Origin: Actinomycetales bacterium
GTDB taxonomy: Bacteria; Actinomycetota; Actinomycetes; Actinomycetales; Kineosporiaceae
Assembly: GCA_012719445.1 (NCBI GenBank)
Contig: JAAYAH010000149.1
Span: forward strand, 1-64,000
DNA length: 64,000 nucleotides
Reading direction: 5' to 3'
Both the position numbers and the translations under genes were made by a program. Below are positions 16,525-25,865 of this stretch, one piece after another (position 1 is the stretch's first letter; the number at the start of each line of letters is the position of its first letter). The notes beneath the pieces were generated by a model. That model saw only the letters and a program-made list of their open reading frames with translations, was not told the DNA's origin and did not search any database.

Positions 16525-18042
16525 ATGACGTCGACGATGCTTTTCACCATGCGTTCCCGCTGTGCCGTGACGCTCGCCGTCGCCGCGTCCGCCCTCACCG
16601 GGCTCACCGTCACCGGGTCCGCCGCGCTCGGATCGCCCGCGAGCGCGGCCCCCGGTTCCCGGCCCGTCCACGACCTCGACGGGGACCGGAGCGACGACGT
16701 CGTCGTGGGGGCGATGGGACGCCTCGGCCTGCGCCTCTCGACGGCCGGGCTGGTCCGGCTGGAGGCCACGGCCTCGTCGTTCTCGGCCGAGAGCATGGCC
16801 ATCGGTGACTTTGACGGCGACGGGGACGACGACCTCGCCGGCGGCGACCCGTGGGCGACCGTCGGGGGGGTCTCCGGCGCGGGCGAGGTGTGGGTGCTGC
16901 CGGGCGCGACGGGCGGCCCGAACACGGGCGCGGTCACCCGGATCCACCAGGACGTCGCCGGGGTCCCCGACGACGCGGAGCGCGGCGACCACTTCGGGGC
17001 CGCCCTGGCCGCCGCGGACTTCGACGGCGACGGCTTCGACGACCTGGCGATAGGCACCCCCGATGAGGGCATCGAGAGCAGGGGAGTCAGGGCCGCGGGC
17101 TCGGTGACGGTGATCCCGGGCAGCGCCTCCGGCCTCGTCCTCGACGACGGCAGGCTCGTCGTCCAGGTGGTCACCGCGGCTCCGGAGCTGCCGGAGCCGG
17201 AGGACCGGCTGGGCACGGCGCTGGCCGCGGGTGACGTCACCGGGGACGGCGTGGCCGACCTCGCCGTCACCGCGCCCGGCGACCGGGCGGAGGGGGCCCG
17301 GGAGTCCCGGCGCGGGGCCGTCTTCCTGATGCCGGGCGCCACCGCCCGTGGCGTGACCGGCACCACGGCCTCTGTGGTCCGGGCCGACGACCTCACCCGA
17401 CTGCTGGCGGCGGCCGGGTTCGACGGCGGGCTCGCCGTCGCCGACGTCACCGGGGACGGGCACGCCGAGGTCGTCACCGGGACGTGGGGGCGGGGCTGCG
17501 GCGGCGTCTTCGTGCTTCGCGGCGGTGGCGGCGGGATCCGTGCCGCCTCGGCGCAGTACCTCGACCAGGAGTCCCCCGGGGTCCCCGGGGCATGCGAGAT
17601 CGGCGAGTTCTGGGGCGCCGTGGTCGCCGCGGGTGACCTCACCGGCGACGGGCACGCCGAGGTCGTCGTCGGCAACCCGTCGGAGAGCGTCGGCGATCGG
17701 GAGGCGGCCGGCGCCTACCTGGTGCTGCGCGGCTCCGCCGCGGGGGTGTCCACCGCGGGCTCCGTCATGGTGACCCAGGACAGCACGCACGTCTCCGACC
17801 GGGTCGAGTCGGGCGACCACTTCGCCGCGGCCGTCGCCCTGCACGACCTCGACGGCGACCGCCGCGCCGACGTCGTCGTCGGGGCTCCGGCCGAACGGGT
17901 CGACGGCGAGCTGACCGGCTGGGTCGCAGGCCTGCTGAGCGGGCCGGACGGCCGGGTGAGCGCGACCGCCTTCACCTTCACCGGGAGGGACCTCGGGACC
18001 TCCGGCGTCCCGGTGTGGGGGGTCGGCAAGCCCATCGGGTGA
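16525..18042 (+). CDS. Secreted FG-GAP/integrin-alpha-like beta-propeller protein
   Basis: 505 residues from ATG 16525. In-frame alternatives are GTG 16459, which has a Shine-Dalgarno-like GGGAGG 12 nt upstream, and ATG 16549. A signal peptide is clear (CAVTLAVAASALTGLTVTGS, then AASAAPGS-like cleavage context). The mature part repeats FG-GAP blades about every 60-70 residues. Each has calcium-loop motifs such as FDGDGDDDLAGGDP, FDGDGFDDLAIGTP, VTGDGVADLAVTAP, LTGDGHAEVVVGNP and LDGDRRADVVVGAP. The family folds as an extracellular beta-propeller that binds ligands or other proteins; no enzymatic domain is fused. It stands alone on its strand. Confidence 0.92.
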   Translation: MTSTMLFTMRSRCAVTLAVAASALTGLTVTGSAALGSPASAAPGSRPVHDLDGDRSDDVVVGAMGRLGLRLSTAGLVRLEATASSFSAESMAIGDFDGDGDDDLAGGDPWATVGGVSGAGEVWVLPGATGGPNTGAVTRIHQDVAGVPDDAERGDHFGAALAAADFDGDGFDDLAIGTPDEGIESRGVRAAGSVTVIPGSASGLVLDDGRLVVQVVTAAPELPEPEDRLGTALAAGDVTGDGVADLAVTAPGDRAEGARESRRGAVFLMPGATARGVTGTTASVVRADDLTRLLAAAGFDGGLAVADVTGDGHAEVVTGTWGRGCGGVFVLRGGGGGIRAASAQYLDQESPGVPGACEIGEFWGAVVAAGDLTGDGHAEVVVGNPSESVGDREAAGAYLVLRGSAAGVSTAGSVMVTQDSTHVSDRVESGDHFAAAVALHDLDGDRRADVVVGAPAERVDGELTGWVAGLLSGPDGRVSATAFTFTGRDLGTSGVPVWGVGKPIG

Positions 18043-18045
18043 CCT

Positions 18046-18061
18046 GACGGCGGCGGCCGTC
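18046..18061. terminator. Short hairpin between convergent genes
   Basis: GACGGC and GCCGTC form a 6-bp stem with a 4-nt GGCG loop, directly after the FG-GAP stop and 20 bp before the end of the convergent M20 gene. There is no T-run. It may be a weak bidirectional terminator. Confidence 0.35.
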
Positions 18062-18081
18062 GGCGTCCCCGGCCGCCCCCG

Positions 18082-19428
18082 CTACCCGGCGCCGCCCAGC
18101 AGGGTCAGCAGCCGGGCCTGCGTCACGATCATGCGCCGGAGCTCGTCCGGGTGCACGCTCTCGTCGCTGGCGTGGATCCTGGCCCCGGCGACGTCCTGGG
18201 CCCCCCAGATGACCACCCCGGCATCGGGGCAGGCCCGGCGCAGCGCGGCCACCAGGGGGATGGACCCACCGGTCCCGATGGCCCCGGCGGGCCTGCCGTA
18301 GGCCTCGGTCAGCGCGCGCCTCGCCTCGGCGACCCCGCGCCCGTCCTCCGGCACGGCGACCGGGGCCGCCGCCAGCCCCTCCCGCACCTCGACCCGGACG
18401 TTCCACGGTGCCGACCGGCGCAGGTGCTCGGTGAGCAGCCGGAGCTCCCGGTGCGGATCCGCGCCCGGGGCGATCCGCATCGAGACCTTGGCGGTCGCCT
18501 CCGGGATGAGCACGTTCGAGGCCGTGGCCACGCGCGGCGCGTCGAGGCCGGTCACGGTGACGGAGGGCCGGGACCACAGCCGGGACGCGAGGGTGGAGTC
18601 CCCGACGAGGTCGACGCCGTCGAGCAGGCCGCTGTCCCGCCGGTAGGCGGCCTCGTCGACGTCCCCGCCGACCCACGGGAACGAGGTCAGACCGGGGACG
18701 GCGACGTTCCCGCGATCGTCGTGCAGGCCGGCGAGGATGCGGACCAGCGCGACGAGGGCGTCGGGGGCCGCGCCGCCGAAGAGACCGGAGTGCGCCGGGT
18801 GGTCGAGGGTCCGCACGTCGACCGTGCACTCGACGCAGCCGCGCAGCGCCGTGGTCAGCGCCGGGACGCCGACCGCGGGGTTCCCCATGTCGGCGACGAC
18901 GAAGACGTCCGCGGCGAACGGCTCCGGGTCGGCATCGAGCACGTCCTGGAGATGGTCGGCGACCTCCTCCTCACCCTCGACCACCAGCTTGATCCGGACC
19001 GGACGCTCCCCCGCGAGCACCTGGAGCGTCCCCGCGTGGACGAGGATCCCGGAGATGCAGTCCGCCGCACCGCGCCCGTAGACCCGTCCGTCCTCCCGGC
19101 GGACCGCCGTCCACGGATCGCTCGTCCAGCCCTGCTCCGGCGGGGCGGGCTGGACGTCGTAGTGGGCGTAGAGCAGGACGGTCGGTGCCCCCGGCGGCCC
19201 GGCCAGGTCGGCGAACACCGCGGGATACCCCCCGGGGACGTCGAGCAGGCGGGCGGTCTCGGCCCCCGACCGGTGCGCGAGGTCGAGCACGGCCCGGGCC
19301 ATCCGGTGCACCGGCTCGGACGGGAAACCGGGGAAGGCCACCGAGGGGATGGCGACGAGCGCTGACAGTTCCTCCAGGAGACCGGGCATGAGCGCGGCGG
19401 CGCGCTCCTCGACGGTGCCGAGGTCCAT
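18082..19428 (-). CDS. M20 family dipeptidase / metallohydrolase
   Basis: 448 residues from ATG 19428 with AGAGGAGAGGGA upstream. M20 metal-site motifs are present: HYDVQP (His89, Asp91), GRGAAD (bridging Asp123), catalytic EGEEE (151-155), DMGNPAVG with its Asp, HSGLFGGAAPDA in the lid/dimerisation domain, and a C-terminal IHASDE. The set fits cytosolic dipeptidases that hydrolyse dipeptides or N-acyl amino acids with two zinc ions. One deviation is that the residues after the bridging Asp are CIS where the family usually has DKG. The metal ligands themselves look intact. Confidence 0.93.
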   Translation of the reverse strand: MDLGTVEERAAALMPGLLEELSALVAIPSVAFPGFPSEPVHRMARAVLDLAHRSGAETARLLDVPGGYPAVFADLAGPPGAPTVLLYAHYDVQPAPPEQGWTSDPWTAVRREDGRVYGRGAADCISGILVHAGTLQVLAGERPVRIKLVVEGEEEVADHLQDVLDADPEPFAADVFVVADMGNPAVGVPALTTALRGCVECTVDVRTLDHPAHSGLFGGAAPDALVALVRILAGLHDDRGNVAVPGLTSFPWVGGDVDEAAYRRDSGLLDGVDLVGDSTLASRLWSRPSVTVTGLDAPRVATASNVLIPEATAKVSMRIAPGADPHRELRLLTEHLRRSAPWNVRVEVREGLAAAPVAVPEDGRGVAEARRALTEAYGRPAGAIGTGGSIPLVAALRRACPDAGVVIWGAQDVAGARIHASDESVHPDELRRMIVTQARLLTLLGGAG

Positions 19429-19572
19429 GGGTCCCTCTCCTCTCGGGCGGCGTGCGGTCATGAGTATGGCCGGGGTGCGGGCTCGGTGCGACGGGGGTCG
19501 GCGGAGCGGGTGCAGGGCGGGAACACCTCCGATCGCGATCCGCGCCGGTGACGCTCCCGGTACCGTGACCGC

Positions 19573-21672
19573 GTGCGCGACCGCACCCGTAGCCACCGCA
19601 CCGGAACCTCCCGGTCCATGGTTCCCGTTCCGCCCCCGGTCCACCGCCCCGACGCGCGCCCGGGGCAGCCGGCTCGCCCCGACGCGCACCCCGGGCGGCG
19701 TCCGCGGCTCGGCCGCTTCGCCGGCCGGACCGACCAGGCGGCGGTCTACGTGGCGACCAGAGCCGCCGTCCGGTCCTTCTCGCCGTCCCTCGTCCCCCGC
19801 TCGCCCGTGGACCAGGGCGTGCTCACCTGCATGTCGGCTCTGTCGCGGTTCGCGCTGACCAGCCTGGTGCTGGACGCCGTCGAGGGCACCAGCGCCACGC
19901 TGACCGGTGCCCGGCACCCGCACCGGCCCGGGTCAGGACCCGGATCGGGACCGGGGGCGGGACCCGGCTCCCCGCAGCCGGTCGACGGCACCGTCCCTCC
20001 CGGCGGATCGTTGCGGAGCAGGGCGCGTCGCCGCCGCCGGACGACGCTGGCCCTCGATCTCACCGTGCTGCTCGTCGGTCTCGCCGTCCAGCTCGCCTTC
20101 CGCAGGCGCCCGGACGAGCGGCTGTGGCGGGGGGCGATGCGGCTGATCGGCTGGGAGCTGGCGAACGCCGGAGCCGCGGGATCGGTCACCGCCGTCACGG
20201 ACAGCGTCGGCCCGCGCGACCGGCGGAACCGGTCGGCCCGGCTGACCGTCGCCGCGCTCCTGGGCCTGGCCTCCCAGGCGGTCGAACGCCGGGTGGCGGT
20301 CCACCGGCAGGGGATGCCGCCGCCGACGGTGAACGTCCACCCCAGGGCGGTGGCCACCGGGACGGCCGTGGCCGCGGGGCTCGGTGCGGTCACCCTCGCC
20401 GAGCGTGCCCTCGCCAACGGCCTCGGCCGCGGACTGAGCCGGGTGCTGCCCGGGTCGCGACGGCTGTGGCGGCTCACCGGGCACGCGTCGGTGCTCGCGG
20501 GGCTGGGCGCGCTGGCGTACGCGGGGCTCAACCGGGTGATCCGCGGGATCGAGGCCGGTGCGGGGAAGCTGGAACCCGGACTCGAGGACCCGCCCGACAA
20601 CGCGTGTGTGAGCGGCTGCCGGGACAGCGCGGTCGCGTGGGCGACGCTCAGCCGGGAGGGCAGGCGCCACGTCGTCACCTGCCCCAGCGGCAAGGACATC
20701 GAGCAGGTCATGCAGGAACCCGCGAAGGACCCGGTCCGGGTCTACGTCGGGCTGGACAGCGCTCCGACCGCCGCCGGACGGGTGGACCTGGCCATCGCCG
20801 AACTGGACCGCACCGGGGCCTGGGACCGGGAGGTCCTGCTGCTCGTGTCGCCGACCGGCTCCGGCTACGTCAACTACGTCGCGGTCGAGGCCGTGGAGTT
20901 CCTGGCCCGCGGGGACGTCGCGACCGTGACCATGCAGTACTCCAAGCGGCCCTCACCGCTGTCCCTGTCCGAGGTCGACGAGGCACGGCTGCAGAACCGG
21001 CTGCTGTGGATCGCCGTCAACTGCCGGCTCGACGACCTCGCCCCGGAACGCCGTCCCCGGGTGCTGCTCTTCGGTGAGAGCCTCGGCGCGCTGTCCAGCC
21101 AGGAGGCGTTCCTGCACTTCGGTACGGCCGGCCTCGACCTGTTCGGGGTGGACCGGGCGCTGTGGATCGGCACCCCCGCGTTCAGCCGGTGGAAGGAGGA
21201 GGTGACCCGAGGGCACCGGCAGGACGTCGACCCGGAGGCCGTCGTCACCCTCAACGACATCGGTGAGCTGCTGGCCATGCCGGAGGCACGACGACGGAAG
21301 GTCCGGTTCGTCCTGCTCAGCCACTACGACGACGGGGTGACCAAACTCAGCCCGGACCTCCTGGTCGCCGCCCCGCCATGGCTCGCCGAGCGGCGGCCGC
21401 CCCGCGGCGTCCCGGCCACCATGCGGTGGACCCCGCTGACCACGGCCTTCCAGGTGGCGGTCGACGCGAAGAACGCGATGGGCGGGCGGCCGGGGGAGTT
21501 CATCGCCAGGGGGCACGACTACCGGGCGGACCTGCCCGACTTCGTCCAGGAGGTATTCGCGCTGCCGGCGACCCAGGAGCAGCTGGATCGGCTCCACCTG
21601 GCCCTGCGCCGCCTCGACCTGGAGATCTACGAGATGTGCAACGGCGAGCCGAGGGACCGGGAACAGCCCTGA
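19573..21672 (+). CDS. Membrane-anchored alpha/beta-hydrolase family protein
   Basis: 699 residues from GTG 19573. The start is uncertain: ATG 19618 is possible, and a TACCGT hexamer just upstream could give a leaderless message. The first 320 residues contain a Pro/Arg-rich segment and several hydrophobic helices (around LALDLTVLLVGLAVQLAF and ASVLAGLGALAYAGL). The C-terminal half is an alpha/beta-hydrolase fold with nucleophile serine in FGESLGALSSQEA and strand motifs REVLLLVSPTGSG and VTMQYS. This layout matches a large actinobacterial family of membrane alpha/beta hydrolases of unknown substrate. An active site facing outside is plausible. Confidence 0.88.
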   Translation: MRDRTRSHRTGTSRSMVPVPPPVHRPDARPGQPARPDAHPGRRPRLGRFAGRTDQAAVYVATRAAVRSFSPSLVPRSPVDQGVLTCMSALSRFALTSLVLDAVEGTSATLTGARHPHRPGSGPGSGPGAGPGSPQPVDGTVPPGGSLRSRARRRRRTTLALDLTVLLVGLAVQLAFRRRPDERLWRGAMRLIGWELANAGAAGSVTAVTDSVGPRDRRNRSARLTVAALLGLASQAVERRVAVHRQGMPPPTVNVHPRAVATGTAVAAGLGAVTLAERALANGLGRGLSRVLPGSRRLWRLTGHASVLAGLGALAYAGLNRVIRGIEAGAGKLEPGLEDPPDNACVSGCRDSAVAWATLSREGRRHVVTCPSGKDIEQVMQEPAKDPVRVYVGLDSAPTAAGRVDLAIAELDRTGAWDREVLLLVSPTGSGYVNYVAVEAVEFLARGDVATVTMQYSKRPSPLSLSEVDEARLQNRLLWIAVNCRLDDLAPERRPRVLLFGESLGALSSQEAFLHFGTAGLDLFGVDRALWIGTPAFSRWKEEVTRGHRQDVDPEAVVTLNDIGELLAMPEARRRKVRFVLLSHYDDGVTKLSPDLLVAAPPWLAERRPPRGVPATMRWTPLTTAFQVAVDAKNAMGGRPGEFIARGHDYRADLPDFVQEVFALPATQEQLDRLHLALRRLDLEIYEMCNGEPRDREQP

Positions 21673-21763
21673 CCCCGCCCGGACGGCGAGCCGCCGGGCC
21701 ACCCTCGGCGGGTGACCCGGCGGTCGGTGTGCGGCCGGTGCCCGGGATCGGGACCGGGCTCGG

Positions 21764-22783
21764 TCAGCGGAACTCCTCCGCGTCCCCCGGGACCAGGGCG
21801 GAGTTCTCCTTGAGGTGCGCGATCAGCTCGTCGACGTCCGCGTAGGCGACGGCCAGGTAGGTGTCGGCGGCGCCGTAGTAGATGGTGAGCCGACCGGTCC
21901 CGGGGTCGCAGAGCGTCGCGCACGGGAAGGCGACGTTCGGCACGAACCCGACGGTCTCGTACGGCTCCTCCGGGGTGAGCAGGTAGTCCCGGGTGCGGTA
22001 GAGCACCTTGGCGGGGTTCTCGAGGTCGAGGAGGGCGGCCCCGAAGCTGTAGACGAAGCCGTTGCACGGCCCGGAGACGCCGTGGTACAGGAGCAGCCAG
22101 CCCTCCGAGGTCTCGATCGGCACCGGCCCTGAGCCGATCTTGACCGCCTGCCACCACTCCGGGACGCTGCGGGACATCACCCGGCGGTGCCTGCCCCAGT
22201 GCACGAGGTCAGGGCTCTCGCTGAGGTAGATGTCGCCGAACGGCGTGTGGCCGCTGTCACTCGGCCTGCTCAGCAGCAGGTACTTGTCGTTGACCTTCCG
22301 GGGGAAGAGGACGCCGTTGCGGTTGAACGGGATGGTGAGGTTCTCCAGGCGGGTGAACTCCTGGAAGTCCCTCGTCATCCCGAAGCCCAGCGCCGGACCG
22401 CCGAAGTCCGTGCACCAGATGATGTAGTAGGTGTCGTCGAGCCGGACGACGCGCGGGTCATAGGCGTAGAACGGCTGGTACGGAGCGCCTGACTCGTCCG
22501 TCCACTTGATGTCCTCGTCGTCGATCTCCCAGGTCAGACCGTCCTGGCTGCGGCCGACGTGGATCTGGGGCCTGCCGTCCCTGTGGTCCGCCCTGAAGAC
22601 TCCGACGAAGGCGTCGCCGAACGGCACGACCGCGCTGTTGAAGACCCGGGCGGTCCTCCTCGTGGGGTTCCAACCGATGATCGGGTTGCCGTCGTGCCGC
22701 CACACGACTCCGTCGTCACCCGCCGGCCTGGGCTGCCAGGGAATGTTCTCGAGCGGTTCCCCCACGATTCGCGTACTACCCAT
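21764..22783 (-). CDS. GH130-type beta-mannoside phosphorylase/hydrolase
   Basis: 339 residues, ATG 22783 preceded by GAGAAGGG. The sequence reads as a five-bladed beta-propeller glycosidase of family GH130. Signatures are RVFNSAVVPFGDAFVGVFR, GRSQDGLTWE, AYDPRVVRLDDTYYIIW, DSGHTPFGDIYLSESPDLVHW and a late GAADTYLAVAYADVDEL. GH130 enzymes split beta-mannosides, usually by phosphorolysis, in the cytoplasm. No transporter or other sugar gene is adjacent, so the physiological substrate is open. The convergent upstream gene end lies 90 bp away. High confidence in family, moderate in activity. Confidence 0.9.
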   Translation of the reverse strand: MGSTRIVGEPLENIPWQPRPAGDDGVVWRHDGNPIIGWNPTRRTARVFNSAVVPFGDAFVGVFRADHRDGRPQIHVGRSQDGLTWEIDDEDIKWTDESGAPYQPFYAYDPRVVRLDDTYYIIWCTDFGGPALGFGMTRDFQEFTRLENLTIPFNRNGVLFPRKVNDKYLLLSRPSDSGHTPFGDIYLSESPDLVHWGRHRRVMSRSVPEWWQAVKIGSGPVPIETSEGWLLLYHGVSGPCNGFVYSFGAALLDLENPAKVLYRTRDYLLTPEEPYETVGFVPNVAFPCATLCDPGTGRLTIYYGAADTYLAVAYADVDELIAHLKENSALVPGDAEEFR

Positions 22784-23127
22784 CGAGCCCTTCTCTCCTC
22801 AGTCGCTGGTTCCGTGGTCCTCGGGTCTGGCCCGAGCAGCCTGGGACGCCGGAGGTCAAGAAGTCGCTTGCCCACCCACCAGGCACTGTGCGCCGGGCCA
22901 AGACTCGACGGGCGGCCGTTGCCCACCCGGACAGACCGATGACGGCTGCCCCAACGGCTCCGACCGGCGCCACTCCACGAGGAGTCCCAGCCAACGGCAA
23001 ATGTACAGCCCGGCGCTGCTGTTCAGGGGGGACCGTTACGCCGGTCACCTCGGTGGCCGTCTACTGCCCGCGGGCCGTGGCGCCGATACCTGGGTCGGTA
23101 GCCCCGGAGAGCACGGAGGGTCTCGGG
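22784..23127. other. Intergenic region, no feature recognised
   Basis: About 340 bp lie between the divergent GH130 gene and the small protein gene. Long frames exist on both strands but lack start signals and coding character. I recognise no promoter with both boxes. Confidence 0.3.
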
Positions 23128-23409
23128 ATGGCCGGGAACAGATCCACCCGCCGCGCCGGAGCGGAGCCGGACGACGGGTCGGCAGCCGGATCGGTCGGAT
23201 CAGCGACCGGGTCGCCGACCGATCCGGCGGACAGGCCGGTCGGCGACGCCGCACGGCGACCGTGCCTCTCCGACGAGGCGATCACCCCGTGGGAGGACGC
23301 CGGCTGGTGCGACGAGACCGACTGGTGCGGCCGGGCCGAGCTCGTCTCCGACGAGGAGCTGTACGCCGGGTATCTGAGGAGCCTGGAGAGCCCACCTGGT
23401 CTCGAGTGA
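23128..23409 (+). CDS. Small acidic Trp/Cys-containing protein, unknown
   Basis: 93 residues from ATG 23128, chosen because CGGAGGG lies 8 nt upstream; the frame extends further up without a good start. The first half is low-complexity (Gly/Ser/Ala/Asp). The second half is distinctive: PWEDAGWCDETDWCGRAELV, then SDEELYAGYLRSLE. Two Trp-Cys pairs with five residues between the cysteines suggest a metal or disulfide site, or a modified peptide. The next gene downstream (306 bp away) is a radical SAM enzyme. No known family is recognised. Confidence 0.55.
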   Translation: MAGNRSTRRAGAEPDDGSAAGSVGSATGSPTDPADRPVGDAARRPCLSDEAITPWEDAGWCDETDWCGRAELVSDEELYAGYLRSLESPPGLE

Positions 23410-23589
23410 TCACGGGTTCGCGAGGCGCGTCGGGGAACCCTGGACCCCCCCGGACGTCATGACTCATGAGACCGGTGAGGGGGCGGTGCGTCATGGGGGA
23501 AGGCGATCATCGGTTGCCGAGCACATTGTCACCGTTTCGGAGATCAGCCCGTTTGGCGAAATATGCACGACACGCGTTGAACATCGGAC

Positions 23590-23619
23590 TTGTGCTCCCG
23601 CATCGCGACAAGACTGTTA
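23590..23619 (+). promoter_or_regulatory. Possible promoter of the radical SAM gene
   Basis: The 300 bp before the radical SAM gene are clearly less GC-rich than the neighbourhood. TTGTGC (23590-23595) and CTGTTA (23614-23619) are spaced by 18 bp. The boxes deviate from consensus, so this is tentative. Confidence 0.3.
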
Positions 23620-23714
23620 CAGTTCGGCATCCCTGCTCCACCCGAGGGAACCACAACCACCCCATACCCCCGCGGGAGCCCGCGTATCGACATACTCTCG
23701 GAAAGGCTGACTAC

Positions 23715-25025
23715 ATGACCGCACCGGGCATCGACCGACCCACCGAGGCGGAACGGCGCACGCTGCACGGCCAGCAGCTCCTGACCCTGGACGGCCTCCG
23801 CAGCCTGCCGGAACACCTCCGCGCCGATATGTCACTGGTCACCCAGGTACTGCCGTTCAAAGTGAACGGATATGTACTTGAACGTCTCATCGACTGGTCC
23901 AACATACCCGACGACCCCATCTTTCGACTCACTTTTCCGCACAGCGAGATGCTGCCCGGTCCGGTTCTGGAGATGCTCCGGTTCTCCGCGACGTCGACGG
24001 CGGACGGAAAGGCGGCCCCGGAGGTCGTCAGCGACGTCCGGAGGCTGTTGAACCCGGATCCCTCGCACCAGATGGCTCTCAACGTCCCCCTGCTGGACGG
24101 CCATCCGGTCAAGGGCGTCCAGCACAAGTACCAGGAGACGGTGCTCGTCTTCCCCTCCCAGGGGCAGACCTGCCACTCCTACTGCGGGTACTGCTTCCGG
24201 TGGCCCCAGTTCGTCGGCAAGCACGAACTGCGGCACACGACCAACGACGTCACGGAGGTCGTGGAGTACCTGGCCACCCAGCCCGCGGTCACAGACGTGA
24301 TCATCACCGGGGGCGATCCGATGGTGATGCGCACCGAGCTCCTGGAGCGGTACCTGCTGCCGCTGCTGGAGCGGTGCCCGAACCTGCGCAACATCCGGAT
24401 CGGGACCAAGGCGCTGGCCTACTGGCCCTACCGGTTCACCTGGGGTGAGCAGGCGGACTCGCTGCTCGGGCTCTTCGAGCGCGTCGTCGCGACCGGGCGG
24501 TCCCTGACCGTCATGGCACACCTCTCCCACCCGCGGGAGATGCTGCCCCCGCAGTTCGAGCTGGCCGTCCGGCGGATCCGGTCCACGGGGGCGACCGTCC
24601 GGTCCCAGGCCCCGCTCATCCGAGGGGTCAACGACCGGGCCGAGGCCTGGGCCTCGCTCTGGACCAACCAGGTCCGGTTCGGGATCACCCCCTACTACAT
24701 GTTCGTGGAGCGGGACACCGGCTCCCACGCCTACTACAGCGTGCCGCTAGCCAGGGCCCACCGGATCTACACCGATGCCATCCGGGCGGTCTCCGGGCTG
24801 GCCCGCTCCGCCCGCGGGCCGGTGCTCTCGGCCCCGCCGGGGAAGATCCTGGTGGACGGGGTGGTGGACCTGGGCGACCAGAGGCTGTTCAGCTGCCGGT
24901 TCATCCAGGCCAGGGACGCCGACCGGGTGGGGGAGATCTCGCTGTACCACTGGGACGACTCCGCCACCTGGATCGACCAGCTGAAACCCTACGACCCGGA
25001 CGCGTTCCACTCCGTCGGCGACTGA
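23715..25025 (+). CDS. KamA-like radical SAM aminomutase family protein
   Basis: 436 residues from ATG 23715 with GGAAAGG 9 nt upstream. The radical SAM cluster motif is CHSYCGYC (Cys153, Cys157, Cys160). GGDP follows in VIITGGDPMVMRTELLE, as in lysine 2,3-aminomutases. The region that normally carries the PLP lysine within a glycine-rich PGGGGK is here SAPPGKILVDG, a shortened version. This resembles divergent KamA relatives more than the classical enzyme. The product could move an amino group or act on another substrate; PLP use is uncertain. A decayed metallo-beta-lactamase gene follows, and a small Trp/Cys protein precedes it. Confidence 0.9.
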   Translation: MTAPGIDRPTEAERRTLHGQQLLTLDGLRSLPEHLRADMSLVTQVLPFKVNGYVLERLIDWSNIPDDPIFRLTFPHSEMLPGPVLEMLRFSATSTADGKAAPEVVSDVRRLLNPDPSHQMALNVPLLDGHPVKGVQHKYQETVLVFPSQGQTCHSYCGYCFRWPQFVGKHELRHTTNDVTEVVEYLATQPAVTDVIITGGDPMVMRTELLERYLLPLLERCPNLRNIRIGTKALAYWPYRFTWGEQADSLLGLFERVVATGRSLTVMAHLSHPREMLPPQFELAVRRIRSTGATVRSQAPLIRGVNDRAEAWASLWTNQVRFGITPYYMFVERDTGSHAYYSVPLARAHRIYTDAIRAVSGLARSARGPVLSAPPGKILVDGVVDLGDQRLFSCRFIQARDADRVGEISLYHWDDSATWIDQLKPYDPDAFHSVGD

Positions 25026-25222
25026 ACCCGACCACCGGCGACGTGGCCGCCACGGCGAGGTGGCTCCCCGGTCCGGTGCAACCGACCGGCGGCGGGAGAC
25101 CTCCACGGGGTGGACGTCGACGACGCGGGAGGACGGATCACGCGGAGCGGGCGGTACCGGGACCGGACCTCGCGCAGAGCGGGCCCCGGCGGTCCGGGCA
25201 GCCACCGCGGGTGACCGGGCGG

Positions 25223-25618
25223 ATGACCGGGCGGGTCACCAGGGTGGCGGGGGGCTGCCAGTTGCTGCTGGCCGTCGTCGTGGCCACGGCTGCCTGCGGC
25301 GGCCCGGAACGGAGCGCCGACGCCGTCGGCCGTGCCCTGGCCGAGGTTGGGGGTCAGCTGGGAGAACGTCCGGTACGTCATCCTCACCCACCACCACAGC
25401 GATCACGTCGACGGTCTCGACGGGATGCTGGCCGGGCGGTGAACACCGTCCCGGTCGCGGACGCCGGCGAGGCGGCGAAGATCTCGTCCCCGCGTCCGAT
25501 CACCACGATCCGTGACGGGGACGAGGTGTTCGGCCTCCGGATCGTGGCGACCCCCGGCCACACCGACGGCCCACCGAGCGCGGTCCGGTCGCCCCGGGTT
25601 CCTCCCCCACGGTCCTGA
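25223..25618 (+). pseudogene. Decayed metallo-beta-lactamase-fold lipoprotein gene
   Basis: Three pieces in three frames align to one ancestral protein. From ATG 25223 a lipoprotein signal reads LLLAVVVATAACGG, followed by SADAVGRALAEVG. A shift near 25350 leads into NVRYVILTHHHSDHVDGLDG, the zinc-binding HxHxDH signature, which stops at about 25441. A third frame continues with DGDEVFGLRIVATPGHTDG, the second metal-binding segment. The usual N-terminal strand region between lipobox and GRALAEVG is missing, and the C-terminal metal ligands are absent. It is therefore an inactivated gene with deletion and frameshifts. The original product would have been a lipid-anchored metallohydrolase. Confidence 0.8.
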
Positions 25619-25865
25619 TCCATCCCGTCCGTCGGCGTCCGACCCGGCTCGTCCCGGTCTGCCGTCGCGCCGTCGTATCGGGCAGGTCGCCTGACCGGGG
25701 GGGAGCCATCCGAACCAGCGCGACGGCTTCCCGCTGGGCACGGTCACGCAGGGAGTATTCAGCCCCCCGGACGTCGCACGTTCTCTCCGTGGGCCGTTGA
25801 GGGCACCCGAGGTTCCGCCGATGACCGAGCGCGATGGTTCCCCGAACCTCGGAACGGAGCACCAC

